IMG/VR virus record: IMGVR_UViG_3300022602_000039
Coordinates: 62,001-126,000 of that record
Strand: one strand, 5' to 3'
Origin: a virus
DNA: 64,000 nt
Shown here: piece by piece, positions 7,208 through 15,425 of the stretch
How positions within the stretch are numbered: position 1 is the first letter of the stretch
Layout of the letters: each line of letters starts with the position of its first letter
Translations under genes and position numbers: made by a program
The notes under the pieces: model-generated
What the model was told of the DNA's origin: nothing
Database searches by the model: none
The model's input: the letters and a program-made list of their open reading frames with translations, nothing else

Positions 7208-7846
7208 TTAACTCCAAAAGAAGTGACGATATTTAACAAGCTGTGTTAAAATTTCTAGATCTTTATCTTGAATAAGCTGTTCTAAGCGGTTTACTTCACC
7301 GTAAAGTTCTTCATATGATTCTTTACGTTTGACCATTTTAAACATCTTTACCTTTCCGTTTTCATCTGTTTCACACGGTACAAACATTTCATCGAGTGGT
7401 CGAAGAGGCGGATAAGCTGCATCCATATCTTTTTCAAGCTTTGGACGCTCAATAGTAATATAATCGTAAGCAGATTCTAGCCATTTGGCAAATTTAACAG
7501 CATGTTCTCCCGTACCCTCCCAGTCTGTGTGGCCGTGGAGGTATTCTGTTTCATAGAAGCTCTTAATAAACTCAAAGTTTACAATCTCAATTAGGTGAGA
7601 AATATCTACCCAGGTACGAGGGATTGCTTTACGAATACGATTGTTTTCCGGTGCAAAGATTGGACGAATCTTATCATAGTAATGCATCTTCCAGCGATAT
7701 GGAAAGATATCCCATGTACTACGGACACCAAAATTATCATCCATAAAGTTCCAAAACTTGTATCTAAAAGACTTATAGTAAGCTTCCATATCTGTATCAT
7801 CACAGCGAAGTGCATGATTACGTGCTTCAAATTTCTCCGGTGTCAT
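7208..7846 (-). CDS. Conserved phage protein of unknown function
   Basis: 212 residues, rich in aromatic residues and acidic-basic pairs (YYKSFRYKFWNFMDDNFG at about 23-40), with a C-terminal coiled-coil-like helix. It resembles a family common in large myoviruses but I know no function. A strong sigma70-type promoter ends 7 nt before the ATG, so this is probably an early gene with a leaderless mRNA. Confidence 0.6.
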   Translation of the reverse strand: MTPEKFEARNHALRCDDTDMEAYYKSFRYKFWNFMDDNFGVRSTWDIFPYRWKMHYYDKIRPIFAPENNRIRKAIPRTWVDISHLIEIVNFEFIKSFYETEYLHGHTDWEGTGEHAVKFAKWLESAYDYITIERPKLEKDMDAAYPPLRPLDEMFVPCETDENGKVKMFKMVKRKESYEELYGEVNRLEQLIQDKDLEILTQLVKYRHFFWS

Positions 7847-7852
7847 GCTATG

Positions 7853-7880
7853 ATTATATAGCTATCACACCTAAAGTCAA
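7853..7880 (-). promoter_or_regulatory. Sigma70-type early promoter
   Basis: TTGACT (7880-7875), 16-nt spacer, TATAAT (7858-7853) on the - strand. The predicted start of transcription falls on the ATG at 7846. Confidence 0.75.
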
Positions 7881-7888
7881 GATAAAAC

Positions 7889-9649
7889 TTAGGACATTGC
7901 TTCCTGACCGATAAGGTTGGCACCAATTGATAAACTGCTACCACCGTTTGTAGTCACAGCAAGTGTAAGAACATCAGGGGTATTGCCGCGAATTGTGTTA
8001 TAGAGCGGGAAGAAGTTTGAAAGATCTTTATCATCAAGATTACTGCCTGGTGATACAAAGAAAGCATATACCACTTCACCACCAGTAAAGCTTGTAGCGT
8101 TATATTCAATTTCAGCAAATGAGTTAAATGAGCTCAAAGAGACCATCGAACGCCAGGTTGGGTTGTTTAATACAATGGGATTAGCAGGTGTTGAAGCAAA
8201 GAGCTCAATGTATGCGGCGTTATTTGTAGAGATTAAAAGATCTTGTGGGAGAATTTGACCACGATTAATTAATCCGATTTGATACGGTGCGCCTGCATAC
8301 GGTATTGGAAATTGTAATGTGCCACCACCGAACGTATTACCTGCAGCCATACCTGAAAGTGAAGCAGGTATAAAGCCGTTCTGAGCTGTAAGAGCATATG
8401 ATGAGAGTCCAGCAACTACATCAACACACGTTAATGAGTATGTTGAGCTCTGATAAATACGCCCGATAGTACCATTTGGATAACCGTTTGTTGTACTTGA
8501 AAGTGTCGGGAAATAAATCTGTAGCCCTGATAAGCCAGCGTTAGCATTAAACGTATTATTAGCAAATGTTAAGACGACAGGACTGCCTACACCGTTTAAT
8601 GTTGATACACCGGTAATTGCACTCAATCCGGTATTCATTGTATATGTATCAACAACTTTAGTACCCATTGTACGGTTTCTAATAGAAAGAACCGGTTGAC
8701 GTACTCTGTTATTTGGTACAGTTACAAAACCTGATGTACCGTAACTGTATGTAAAACCACGTTGAGCATCGCGTTGACCCTCTACAAGGATAGAAACACC
8801 GTAATGCAACATTGTATTTGGTGTACCTACACCTAGGTCTCTTTGTTCATATCGTGCAGGGAGATTACCTGTGCGTGCCCAGGCTTGAGTGAGGGTATTA
8901 CCTGTTCCAATTTCATGAAGAATATATTCTTCACCATTTATTAAAATGCCCCATCTTATTGCACCGGCTCCATACCATGCATACTCCAACCAAATCATTT
9001 GGATCTTCGTCCAATCAAGCTGATACTTTATACCTGAAGGGTCAGACCATTGCGCTAAATCTACTTTATAATCATTCGGTACACTGTTGATGTCGTTTCT
9101 CAAAACAACATACATGCCACTCGGATTATTATAAGATGGTGCTCCCTGTTCAAAGAAAATACCGTTTGCATCATCAAAAAGACCGACTCTTTGATACTGA
9201 CCTGCTACAGCGGTACCAAAATTCATAGCAGTAGCCATAAACATAGCCTTACCAGGTTGGTAACGGTGATATGGGCGACTCTGACGAACAGCTACATCAC
9301 CTAACCCATTAATAGTTAATGCAACTGCACCCTGACCTGGTAGTTGTGTTACAGTGGCGGTACCGTTTGTAAGGTTTTCCCAACGGAGGGGTTGAAGACC
9401 GTATTCAAAATCGGCTTCATATACGTTTTGTGCCTGGGATACCTTAAGCTTATTGACAGCGTCCTTCTGTCTTTTGCTAAAATTTACAGGTAGTGCACCA
9501 TCTGATTGAATATTTGTTAGATAAGAGGCCTGAGCATATAGAGGTACGCTTTTATCGTTTTGTATATTAACAAACGAATTAGTCCAACCCTGGATAGGGG
9601 TTTGTGGTGGTGCTGAAAAGGCAGGTACTGCTGATAAAACGGTAGGCAT
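7889..9649 (-). CDS. Virion structural protein
   Basis: 586 residues, rich in Asn, Thr, Ser and Gly with beta-strand periodicity. The segment at about 125-330 (KAMFMATAMNFG, RVGLFDDANGIFFEQG, KIQMIWLEYAWYGAG) is clearly related to the segment at about 360-560 of the protein at 33100-35457 (VGQYDASDGIYFELSG, MEWTYWMDYIGG). Together they define a shared concanavalin-like virion domain. It is probably a tail, baseplate or head decoration component. A TATAAATA box is 21 nt before the start, one of the longest leaders of the set. Confidence 0.7.
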   Translation of the reverse strand: MPTVLSAVPAFSAPPQTPIQGWTNSFVNIQNDKSVPLYAQASYLTNIQSDGALPVNFSKRQKDAVNKLKVSQAQNVYEADFEYGLQPLRWENLTNGTATVTQLPGQGAVALTINGLGDVAVRQSRPYHRYQPGKAMFMATAMNFGTAVAGQYQRVGLFDDANGIFFEQGAPSYNNPSGMYVVLRNDINSVPNDYKVDLAQWSDPSGIKYQLDWTKIQMIWLEYAWYGAGAIRWGILINGEEYILHEIGTGNTLTQAWARTGNLPARYEQRDLGVGTPNTMLHYGVSILVEGQRDAQRGFTYSYGTSGFVTVPNNRVRQPVLSIRNRTMGTKVVDTYTMNTGLSAITGVSTLNGVGSPVVLTFANNTFNANAGLSGLQIYFPTLSSTTNGYPNGTIGRIYQSSTYSLTCVDVVAGLSSYALTAQNGFIPASLSGMAAGNTFGGGTLQFPIPYAGAPYQIGLINRGQILPQDLLISTNNAAYIELFASTPANPIVLNNPTWRSMVSLSSFNSFAEIEYNATSFTGGEVVYAFFVSPGSNLDDKDLSNFFPLYNTIRGNTPDVLTLAVTTNGGSSLSIGANLIGQEAMS

Positions 9650-9669
9650 AATAAATTAAATTACCAAAT

Positions 9670-9677
9670 TATTTATA
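9670..9677 (-). promoter_or_regulatory. TATAAATA late promoter
   Basis: Perfect T4-type late promoter octamer on the - strand, 21 nt before the virion gene start at 9649. Confidence 0.6.
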
Positions 9678-9702
9678 ATACCATAACAAAATTGCTATAC
9701 TA

Positions 9703-9828
9703 TTAGTATTTTTTTACTAATTTACCTTTTACTTTTATAAAGCCATCGACTTTACCTGTAACTTTTGGAAAGTTTTCTTTGTATTTCTTTTGATCGCTTA
9801 CGCGTGACTTTGATCCTTTGCCTGCCAT
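9703..9828 (-). CDS. Small basic phage protein (MAGKGS family)
   Basis: 41 residues: starts MAGKGSKSRVSDQKKY and ends GKLVKKY. The start MAGKGS followed by a basic stretch is shared by small proteins of many T4-like and other phages. Function unknown; nucleic-acid binding is a guess from charge. Start and stop fit snugly between the RadA-like gene (stop at 9830) and the virion gene. Confidence 0.65.
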   Translation of the reverse strand: MAGKGSKSRVSDQKKYKENFPKVTGKVDGFIKVKGKLVKKY

Positions 9829-9829
9829 A

Positions 9830-10738
9830 TTAGTGATTAGTTATGATTGCTTCTACTTTATTTACCCTCCAACGGCACTTATTGCCACGGAGATTATTCC
9901 GTACAAGTCGACCCTCGGTAGTAAGCTCTCGAAGAAGCCATCCTGCCCTCGAAGCATCTACTTTAAGCTTATCACAGATATCTGTGATAGAAAACTTACC
10001 TTCCATACTAAGAATTTGCTTACGAGCTTCTTCCTTCTTATCAGCCTTCGTAGTTTTACCAGAACCCTGGGTAATCTTTACCGGGGTAAAGTCATAACCC
10101 TTACTAGTAAAAGCACAAGTATAATCGATACCAGGACCGAAACGATTCTTTGCAAAATAGATTCGACGATGACCAGGCTCATCCTCAGAGATTTCAACAA
10201 AGATATTAACATCGACCGCGTACGTCAGAAGATTAGTACCCTTAATGACACCACCTTTCGTCAAATGACAGATAATCAAAACGACACACTCCGTCTCTTT
10301 AGCACGATTAATAAGAGTCTCAATAAACTCCTTCTCCTCCATATTACTCTTATCAACAGCGTGAAACGAATCGATGACAATGACATCAACATCGTTCATA
10401 AGACTGATAATCTTCTTAGCATTCGACTCATTGCAGATACCGACATCTTCGATACCAAGACGCTTACAAGCAAAAGCAACTTGATGAATAGACTCTTCAG
10501 CGGAAACAAAGCCAACCTTATGACCGTTCTTCGTCATTCCATTAAGAATCTGAAGAACCATCGTCGACTTACCAACACCAGCTTTCGACGAAATCGTAGT
10601 TATTGACCCTGGAAGCATTCCACCACCGAACATATCGTCAACCTCGGGGATACCCGACTTGACGCGACGATTATAGATATCAGGAATCTGAACATCTTTG
10701 ACTGCTGTAAACGACGTACTCTGTAGGTTAATTTTCAT
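9830..10738 (-). CDS. RadA/Sms-like RecA-family ATPase
   Basis: 302 residues. Walker A SSKAGVGKST at about 50-59, Walker B VIVIDSFHA, and a RadA/KaiC-type core (GIPEVDDMFGGGMLPGSI before it). The last 70 residues (SITDICDKLKV ... LLRELTTEGRLVRN) form a winged-helix DNA-binding domain. It is shorter than bacterial RadA (about 450) and lacks the N-terminal zinc finger and Lon-like domain. A recombination or helicase-like role is likely; a DnaB-type role is possible. A sigma70-type promoter ends 7 nt before the ATG. Confidence 0.85.
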   Translation of the reverse strand: MKINLQSTSFTAVKDVQIPDIYNRRVKSGIPEVDDMFGGGMLPGSITTISSKAGVGKSTMVLQILNGMTKNGHKVGFVSAEESIHQVAFACKRLGIEDVGICNESNAKKIISLMNDVDVIVIDSFHAVDKSNMEEKEFIETLINRAKETECVVLIICHLTKGGVIKGTNLLTYAVDVNIFVEISEDEPGHRRIYFAKNRFGPGIDYTCAFTSKGYDFTPVKITQGSGKTTKADKKEEARKQILSMEGKFSITDICDKLKVDASRAGWLLRELTTEGRLVRNNLRGNKCRWRVNKVEAIITNH

Positions 10739-10744
10739 ACTATC

Positions 10745-10773
10745 AGTATATTGGAATTCAAAAAGGACTACAA
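10745..10773 (-). promoter_or_regulatory. Sigma70-type early promoter
   Basis: TTGTAG (10773-10768), 17-nt spacer, TATACT (10750-10745) on the - strand. Transcription should start at or next to the ATG at 10738. Confidence 0.65.
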
Positions 10774-10775
10774 GC

Positions 10776-11075
10776 TTATTTTCCGTTTATTTCAAGGGCA
10801 CGCTTAATTGTAGCATCGAGTGGATAGGTGGTATTTTGACCAACATCGAGTAATTGACGCACTTCCATCACCGAATGACCACCCTTTAACAAAGTAAGTG
10901 CATCTCTACAAATATAATGTTTAATGAATTCTTCTTTTGAACCGAATTTCTTTGACTTCTCTTCCAAATACGCACTGTTAGTAGGGCGTGTTTTTCCTGT
11001 AACAATACAGGTCAGGACCGAAGGATCACCGGCAATACTTTTCTTAAATCTAGCGTTAATTTCTGCAGCATTCAT
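10776..11075 (-). CDS. Hypothetical protein, paralogue of the 11777-12340 product
   Basis: 99 residues. TCIVTGKTRPTNSAYLE, KKFGSKEEFIKHYI and the following helix match TCIVTGLERRVSKAGMA, KKFGGPVPFMEHYI of the + strand gene 700 bp away. The two thus share a 60-residue phage domain, probably helical and perhaps nucleic-acid binding. I recognise no named family. Confidence 0.6.
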   Translation of the reverse strand: MNAAEINARFKKSIAGDPSVLTCIVTGKTRPTNSAYLEEKSKKFGSKEEFIKHYICRDALTLLKGGHSVMEVRQLLDVGQNTTYPLDATIKRALEINGK

Positions 11076-11124
11076 TAAAGATAATAGTAGGAAATTTAAA
11101 AAGGAAAGGCAATAAAATAGTTGA

Positions 11125-11163
11125 CAAAAAAAGACCGGCTGCTAAGTAAAAACAGCCGGTCTT
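11125..11163 (-). terminator. Strong rho-independent terminator
   Basis: On the - strand, AAGACCGGCTG (11163-11153) pairs perfectly over 11 bp with CAGCCGGTCTT (11141-11131), then a run of seven T. It ends the transcript of the 64-residue gene stopping at 11181. Confidence 0.9.
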
Positions 11164-11180
11164 CTCATTGTTATACCGAA

Positions 11181-11375
11181 TTAGGCAACGGTAATATCGT
11201 TATTGCGGATGGCGCGCGTAAAATCGCGGCAATCGATCTGCTTGATGCTGCGCTCGAACTGATTGGTCTTCTCGAGGACCTTGGCGCGCTTGACGGTAAA
11301 GCTACCATCGCGGTTACGCTCCATCTTGACGAAGAACGTCTTAGGACGGAGATTCTTGTTTGTGTAGTCGATCAT
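11181..11375 (-). CDS. Small highly expressed phage protein of unknown function
   Basis: 64 residues, basic, with KTFFVKMERNRDGSFTVKRAK suggesting a small beta domain. It has its own promoter, a strong Shine-Dalgarno site (AGGAGGTGAA, 9 nt before the ATG) and a strong terminator, and is more GC-rich than its neighbours. A stand-alone, strongly expressed early gene is a common arrangement for a host-takeover factor, but that is inference. Confidence 0.75.
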   Translation of the reverse strand: MIDYTNKNLRPKTFFVKMERNRDGSFTVKRAKVLEKTNQFERSIKQIDCRDFTRAIRNNDITVA

Positions 11376-11408
11376 TGTTATTTCACCTCCTTTCGTTTCA
11401 TAAAATTC

Positions 11409-11436
11409 ATATTAGATGCGGTAATTAATGTTGCAA
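11409..11436 (-). promoter_or_regulatory. Sigma70-type promoter
   Basis: TTGCAA (11436-11431), 16-nt spacer, TAATAT (11414-11409). It gives a leader of about 26 nt containing the Shine-Dalgarno site of the 64-residue gene. Confidence 0.6.
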
Positions 11437-11456
11437 GAATTACTTTTAAATTACTT

Positions 11457-11702
11457 TCAAAACACATCTCCGTTATCGGAAATCTTTGTATCTTCATAAG
11501 GAGCTACTGAACGTCGATACATCTCAAGCTTGCAGCATTCCAAGGCTCCGATAATATCATTATAGGTTTGATAGCTCTTACCCTTATTATTAAAATACTC
11601 TAAACACAATAGAGTAAGTGCAAAATTTAATTCACCAGGGTTCTCTGCAAAACAGTACCCCTGTAGAAGTTCGGTTCTTTTTTCTTGTTTAATGTAAGGC
11701 AT
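11457..11702 (-). CDS. DUF6899-like phage protein
   Basis: 81 residues. Start MPYIKQEKRTEL, middle GELNFALTLLCLEYF, then NDIIGALECCKLEMYRRSVA and the end PYEDTKISDNGDVF match the pattern of a common small phage family (DUF6899) that often ends PYEDxKxxxNGD. Function unknown. It is helical and probably acts in the early or middle phase. Confidence 0.75.
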   Translation of the reverse strand: MPYIKQEKRTELLQGYCFAENPGELNFALTLLCLEYFNNKGKSYQTYNDIIGALECCKLEMYRRSVAPYEDTKISDNGDVF

Positions 11703-11740
11703 GAGAGCATAATAGATTATATAATTTTACAAATCAACTC

Positions 11741-11768
11741 TTGAAATATTTTTTTTATTCTATAATAT
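11741..11768 (+). promoter_or_regulatory. Sigma70-type promoter
   Basis: TTGAAA 11741-11746, 16-nt spacer, TAATAT 11763-11768 (or TATAAT at 11761 with a 14-nt spacer). It lies 9 nt before the ATG at 11777. Confidence 0.5.
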
Positions 11769-11776
11769 AACCGCAC

Positions 11777-12340
11777 ATGAAGGGAAAGAAATCCAAAAAA
11801 ATTACTAAAAAGCCAACAAAGAAGCCGAAGCAATCGGTTGTCAATGATGGTGTTATAAAGAGTAAGATCATGACCTGCATTGTTACAGGGCTCGAACGCC
11901 GTGTATCGAAAGCTGGTATGGCCAAGGGGATTAAGAAGTTTGGTGGTCCTGTTCCCTTTATGGAGCATTATATTTCCAATGAAGCAAAACGCTTACTTCG
12001 TCAGAGAGTTTCTCCTGAAGAAGTTCAAAAACAATTAAGACCATCGAACAAAAAGCCGTTTTCCATTGATCATCAAGTACTTGCCAGGCTTAAGTTATTA
12101 AAGAAGCCTAGGAACAAGAAAATAACAATGGAAGAGGTAAAACAAATTTCTATTAAATGGATTCCAAAAGAACCTCGTACATACAATAATATTGCAGAGT
12201 ATATTATTGATAATACAAAGAACGGTTCCTGTATTGCTCCTCAACTCTACCTAGACTCCGATCGAGTTTGTGATCATTGTAAGTATACAAAACACTGTCT
12301 CTCAACTGCTAAGATGTTTTCTAAAAAGTATAAAGGTTAA
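11777..12340 (+). CDS. Basic hypothetical protein with CIVTG domain
   Basis: 187 residues. A Lys-rich N-terminus (KKSKKITKKPTKKPK) is followed at about 38-95 by the domain shared with the 99-residue protein at 10776. The C-terminus has VCDHCKYTKHCL, a CxxC...C group that could bind zinc. Charge and cysteines suggest nucleic-acid binding. It is the only + strand gene of this early block. It converges with the next gene and overlaps it by 4 nt at the stop codons. Confidence 0.65.
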   Translation: MKGKKSKKITKKPTKKPKQSVVNDGVIKSKIMTCIVTGLERRVSKAGMAKGIKKFGGPVPFMEHYISNEAKRLLRQRVSPEEVQKQLRPSNKKPFSIDHQVLARLKLLKKPRNKKITMEEVKQISIKWIPKEPRTYNNIAEYIIDNTKNGSCIAPQLYLDSDRVCDHCKYTKHCLSTAKMFSKKYKG

Positions 12341-13464
12341 TATCCTTCGTAACTTTTTGTATACTTTACATGTCGGTAAGTATCATCTGATGTAGTTTTA
12401 ATAACTTTATCGGGTACTTTCTTCTCATACCTCATAACAAAAGTGATAATGATATCACCGATTTCCATGAGAAAAGCTAATAAGAAGCAAACAAGGGCAG
12501 TAATGTCGCCTGATGTTAAAGAGCCAAAAGATACTTTGATAATATTGTCAGATCCTATAATCTTTACGGGGATATAAGACACACTAAGATTAGAGGCAAT
12601 CGAAGATAATAGACTGTTGGCATTTATTACAGCGAGTTCAAGGTCCTTAAAATTTTTAGCATTATTGACTTCCTTTTTGCATATAATTAGTTTATCTCCA
12701 AGTAAAATATTGGATTGTTTGAGTGCCAATAACTTTTCGTTTACTTCCTGATCAATTACATCATTTTGACGTTTGAGTTCAGCCTTTGACTTTTGAATAT
12801 CAATGTCGGATTGTGCTTTTAATTTACGAACTTCAGCTTGAAGTTCTTTAGCTTTAGGTCCATCACCCGCTTTACCGCGAACACCCTCTCGTTCATCTAA
12901 AACAGCCTGATTAGCTTCTTCAACTTGTTTTTGTAAGTCAGAAGATGCATGTAAGAGCGTTTGTTCGGCAGCTGTTTTCTTATCTCTGCCTTCGTTTTGT
13001 ATTAAAAGTTCCTGATCTTGTGCAGATTTTTTACTTTGGATTTCAAATGTTGAGATAGTTTCGGAGATTTGTACTTTACTGCGTTGTAAACTGTCTTGAA
13101 GACCGGTTTCAGAGTAAAACCCCGTAAAATCAAATATTGTAGGGAGTAGACTTAAGAATAAACACAAAGATGCTGCTTTTAACGGAAATTCTTTACGTCC
13201 AAATAGTATAATTTTTACACAATATGGTAAACCAACAACAGCAAAACTTGCTAGCCCTACCAAAAACCAATTCCAAGTAATAAGAATATTGTTTAATGCA
13301 TGAAAAGCAAAGCAATACGCCACAAATATGATAAACCAATATACAATATCAATAGAAATAGCAGCAATTTTACTAAAAGTAGGAAAACCAAAAATAGTTA
13401 AATATTCTGGTAATTTTGTATTATCTGTAATTGGTTCCTTTATAAAGAAATCCTTTATATTCAC
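12337..13464 (-). CDS. Membrane protein with long periplasmic or cytoplasmic coiled coil
   Basis: 375 residues, GTG start. Three or four hydrophobic segments lie at about 35-60, 65-85, 95-112 and 318-342. Between them, residues about 125-270 form a charged coiled coil (SDLQKQVEEANQAVLDEREG and onward). This resembles phage membrane-bound scaffolds of unknown role; superinfection exclusion or membrane remodelling are possible. A TAAATA box ends 6 nt before the GTG, which would then be the first codon of a leaderless mRNA. Confidence 0.65.
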   Translation of the reverse strand: MNIKDFFIKEPITDNTKLPEYLTIFGFPTFSKIAAISIDIVYWFIIFVAYCFAFHALNNILITWNWFLVGLASFAVVGLPYCVKIILFGRKEFPLKAASLCLFLSLLPTIFDFTGFYSETGLQDSLQRSKVQISETISTFEIQSKKSAQDQELLIQNEGRDKKTAAEQTLLHASSDLQKQVEEANQAVLDEREGVRGKAGDGPKAKELQAEVRKLKAQSDIDIQKSKAELKRQNDVIDQEVNEKLLALKQSNILLGDKLIICKKEVNNAKNFKDLELAVINANSLLSSIASNLSVSYIPVKIIGSDNIIKVSFGSLTSGDITALVCFLLAFLMEIGDIIITFVMRYEKKVPDKVIKTTSDDTYRHVKYTKSYEGY

Positions 13465-13469
13465 TCTAA

Positions 13470-13475
13470 TATTTA
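13470..13475 (-). promoter_or_regulatory. TAAATA late-promoter-like box
   Basis: On the - strand, 6 nt before the GTG at 13464. It is back to back with the + strand box at 13503. Confidence 0.5.
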
Positions 13476-13502
13476 ATCTATTGTAACAAAGGTCTTAAGT
13501 GA

Positions 13503-13508
13503 TAAATA
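13503..13508 (+). promoter_or_regulatory. TAAATA late-promoter-like box
   Basis: 13 nt before the ATG at 13521; first box of the + strand fibre run. Confidence 0.5.
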
Positions 13509-13520
13509 ATTATTGTATCG

Positions 13521-15380
13521 ATGTCTACTACAATTACATTATCAGCATTATTAGTTGGTGGAGGCGGTGGCGGCGCCGGTGGTGGTAGTGCTGACAGCAT
13601 TAACTCCGGTGGTGGTGGTGCAGGTGGTGTATTGTTTTCTACATTTAATACTGGTCAAGGACAAATTTACACCATTAATGTTGGTAATGGTGGGAGTGGT
13701 GGTTCGACTGGTATTGGTGGCAGCGGAGGTGATTCTACAATATCATATAACGGTAATATCGTAATATCTAATGATGGTATTACATCATTACATGCTTTTG
13801 GTGGTGGAACTGGTGGTGGTGATTTTATCATAAACGGTTCATCCGGTGGATCAGGCGGTGGTGGTGGTGCGAGTACAACTACTATAGGTATAGGTGGTCA
13901 GGGTACCATAAGTCAAGGGTTCTCTGGTGGTAGCGGGTACTTAGGATCTGTTAATTACGGTGGTGGTGGTGGTGGTGCAGGTCATGTAGGTTATAACGCA
14001 TTGTCGAATAATGGTGGTCAAGGTGGTTTTGGTATTATAAATCCAATACCTGGCTCAACTGTCGGTCAATTATCAGCTGGAAACTATTGGGTAGCTGGCG
14101 GTGGTGGAGGTGGATCAAGTTTTGCGGGGTTACAGATATCATATGGTGGCGCTGGTGGTGGTGGTAACGGTTCACCGAACAGTCCAACGAATGGATTGTC
14201 TGCTACCGGTGGCGGTGGCGGTGGTGCATACAGTGCAACAGGTGGTAGCGGCGGTTCAGGTGTTGTTGTTCTTGTAGTACCAACAGCACAATACTCAGGT
14301 ATCACAACAGGCTCACCAAAAGTAACAGTAGTCGGAACAAATACATTATTGACGTATACAAATAACGGTTCATATACCAGTATATCATTACCGTTGTATA
14401 CACTTACACAAAACGCTAATGCTGGTACATTATTTTTTAATCAAGGCTTTGATATAAACAAAGATATTGTAGTAACTTTTGATTATGCATGTTACGGTAA
14501 TGGTTTTAATGGTAGCGAAGGGTTTAGTGTGTTCTTTACAAGTACCTTGAGTGCATTATCCGGTGGTGGACCAGGACCTGGTTTATGTTATGCTCCTGTA
14601 CAGAACGTTAATTCCGTAACAAGTCAAGTATTAACCTCATTTGGTGGTGTACAAAATGCAGCATTAGGTATTGGGTTTGATATGATGGGGAATTTCGGTA
14701 CTAATTTTTATGGTCTAGATGGATCATCAACACCAATTCCTAATTCAATTTCAATACGCGGTAGTTTTGATACAAAATACAGTCTTTTATACAATAGTGG
14801 TAATTTAAATAGCAATGCATTTCCGTTTCCGTATCTAATATACCAGCAAATTACTATCGCAGATACACCAATTATCTATGATCGTGTAAGAGTACGTATT
14901 ACTGACTTTGGTCAACGAGTTGCTATTGATATAAAGAGACCTACAGATTATACATTTTCAAATTTTGTAAATTACGTGCTTCCAGCTTCCACTTGGTGGC
15001 CGGATACAGTGTATTGCGGTCTTGGCTTTGCAGGTGGTCAAAATATTACAAATTTTAAAATAAAAGACTTAAATGTTAATGGTGTCTTCTTAAGTTCATA
15101 TAGAACTTGGAATTATACGCTTACAGGTATTCTCGGTTCATCATTATTCATTTCACCAAAAACTGGTACATCAACATCAGTATTTTTAAATGTCGGAGAT
15201 ACTATTGATATTTTTAAAGTAGCTTCAACACCGATAACAACCATAGCTAGTAATACTCAGTTATATACTCTGAGTACTAACCAACCATTATCAGGTTTAA
15301 CGGTACCTGCTCTTATTAATATAACTACAGGCGGAACAGCAGGGTTACAGTCTGGAGATCAATACATTATTATTCAGTAA
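13521..15380 (+). CDS. Tail fibre/adhesin: glycine-rich domain plus L-type-lectin-like domain
   Basis: 619 residues. Residues about 10-255 are a polyglycine domain with repeated GGGGGGAGG and GGSGGSG blocks, like the glycine-rich adhesins of T-even-like phages (gp38 type). Residues about 285-510 look like a legume/L-type lectin: GFSVFFTSTL, LGIGFDMMGNFG and YDRVRVRITDFG follow the order of that fold. A short C-terminal beta region follows. The role would be recognition of a host glycan. The GGT repeats in the DNA are coding and are not a separate repeat element. Confidence 0.8.
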   Translation: MSTTITLSALLVGGGGGGAGGGSADSINSGGGGAGGVLFSTFNTGQGQIYTINVGNGGSGGSTGIGGSGGDSTISYNGNIVISNDGITSLHAFGGGTGGGDFIINGSSGGSGGGGGASTTTIGIGGQGTISQGFSGGSGYLGSVNYGGGGGGAGHVGYNALSNNGGQGGFGIINPIPGSTVGQLSAGNYWVAGGGGGGSSFAGLQISYGGAGGGGNGSPNSPTNGLSATGGGGGGAYSATGGSGGSGVVVLVVPTAQYSGITTGSPKVTVVGTNTLLTYTNNGSYTSISLPLYTLTQNANAGTLFFNQGFDINKDIVVTFDYACYGNGFNGSEGFSVFFTSTLSALSGGGPGPGLCYAPVQNVNSVTSQVLTSFGGVQNAALGIGFDMMGNFGTNFYGLDGSSTPIPNSISIRGSFDTKYSLLYNSGNLNSNAFPFPYLIYQQITIADTPIIYDRVRVRITDFGQRVAIDIKRPTDYTFSNFVNYVLPASTWWPDTVYCGLGFAGGQNITNFKIKDLNVNGVFLSSYRTWNYTLTGILGSSLFISPKTGTSTSVFLNVGDTIDIFKVASTPITTIASNTQLYTLSTNQPLSGLTVPALINITTGGTAGLQSGDQYIIIQ

Positions 15381-15409
15381 CATTTTAATGGAAAATGTAT
15401 AGTTTAAAG

Positions 15410-15415
15410 TAAATA
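15410..15415 (+). promoter_or_regulatory. TAAATA late-promoter-like box
   Basis: 11 nt before the ATG at 15426. Confidence 0.45.
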
Positions 15416-15425
15416 TTAGTACAGT

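Noticed and set aside
9818-10606. 262-codon open frame on the + strand
   Set aside because: Antisense of the RadA-like gene, which has clear motifs and a promoter.
13555-14270. GGTGGT-rich simple repeats
   Set aside because: They are codons of the glycine-rich domains (also at 18030-18680), not a separate repeat or CRISPR array; spacing is irregular.
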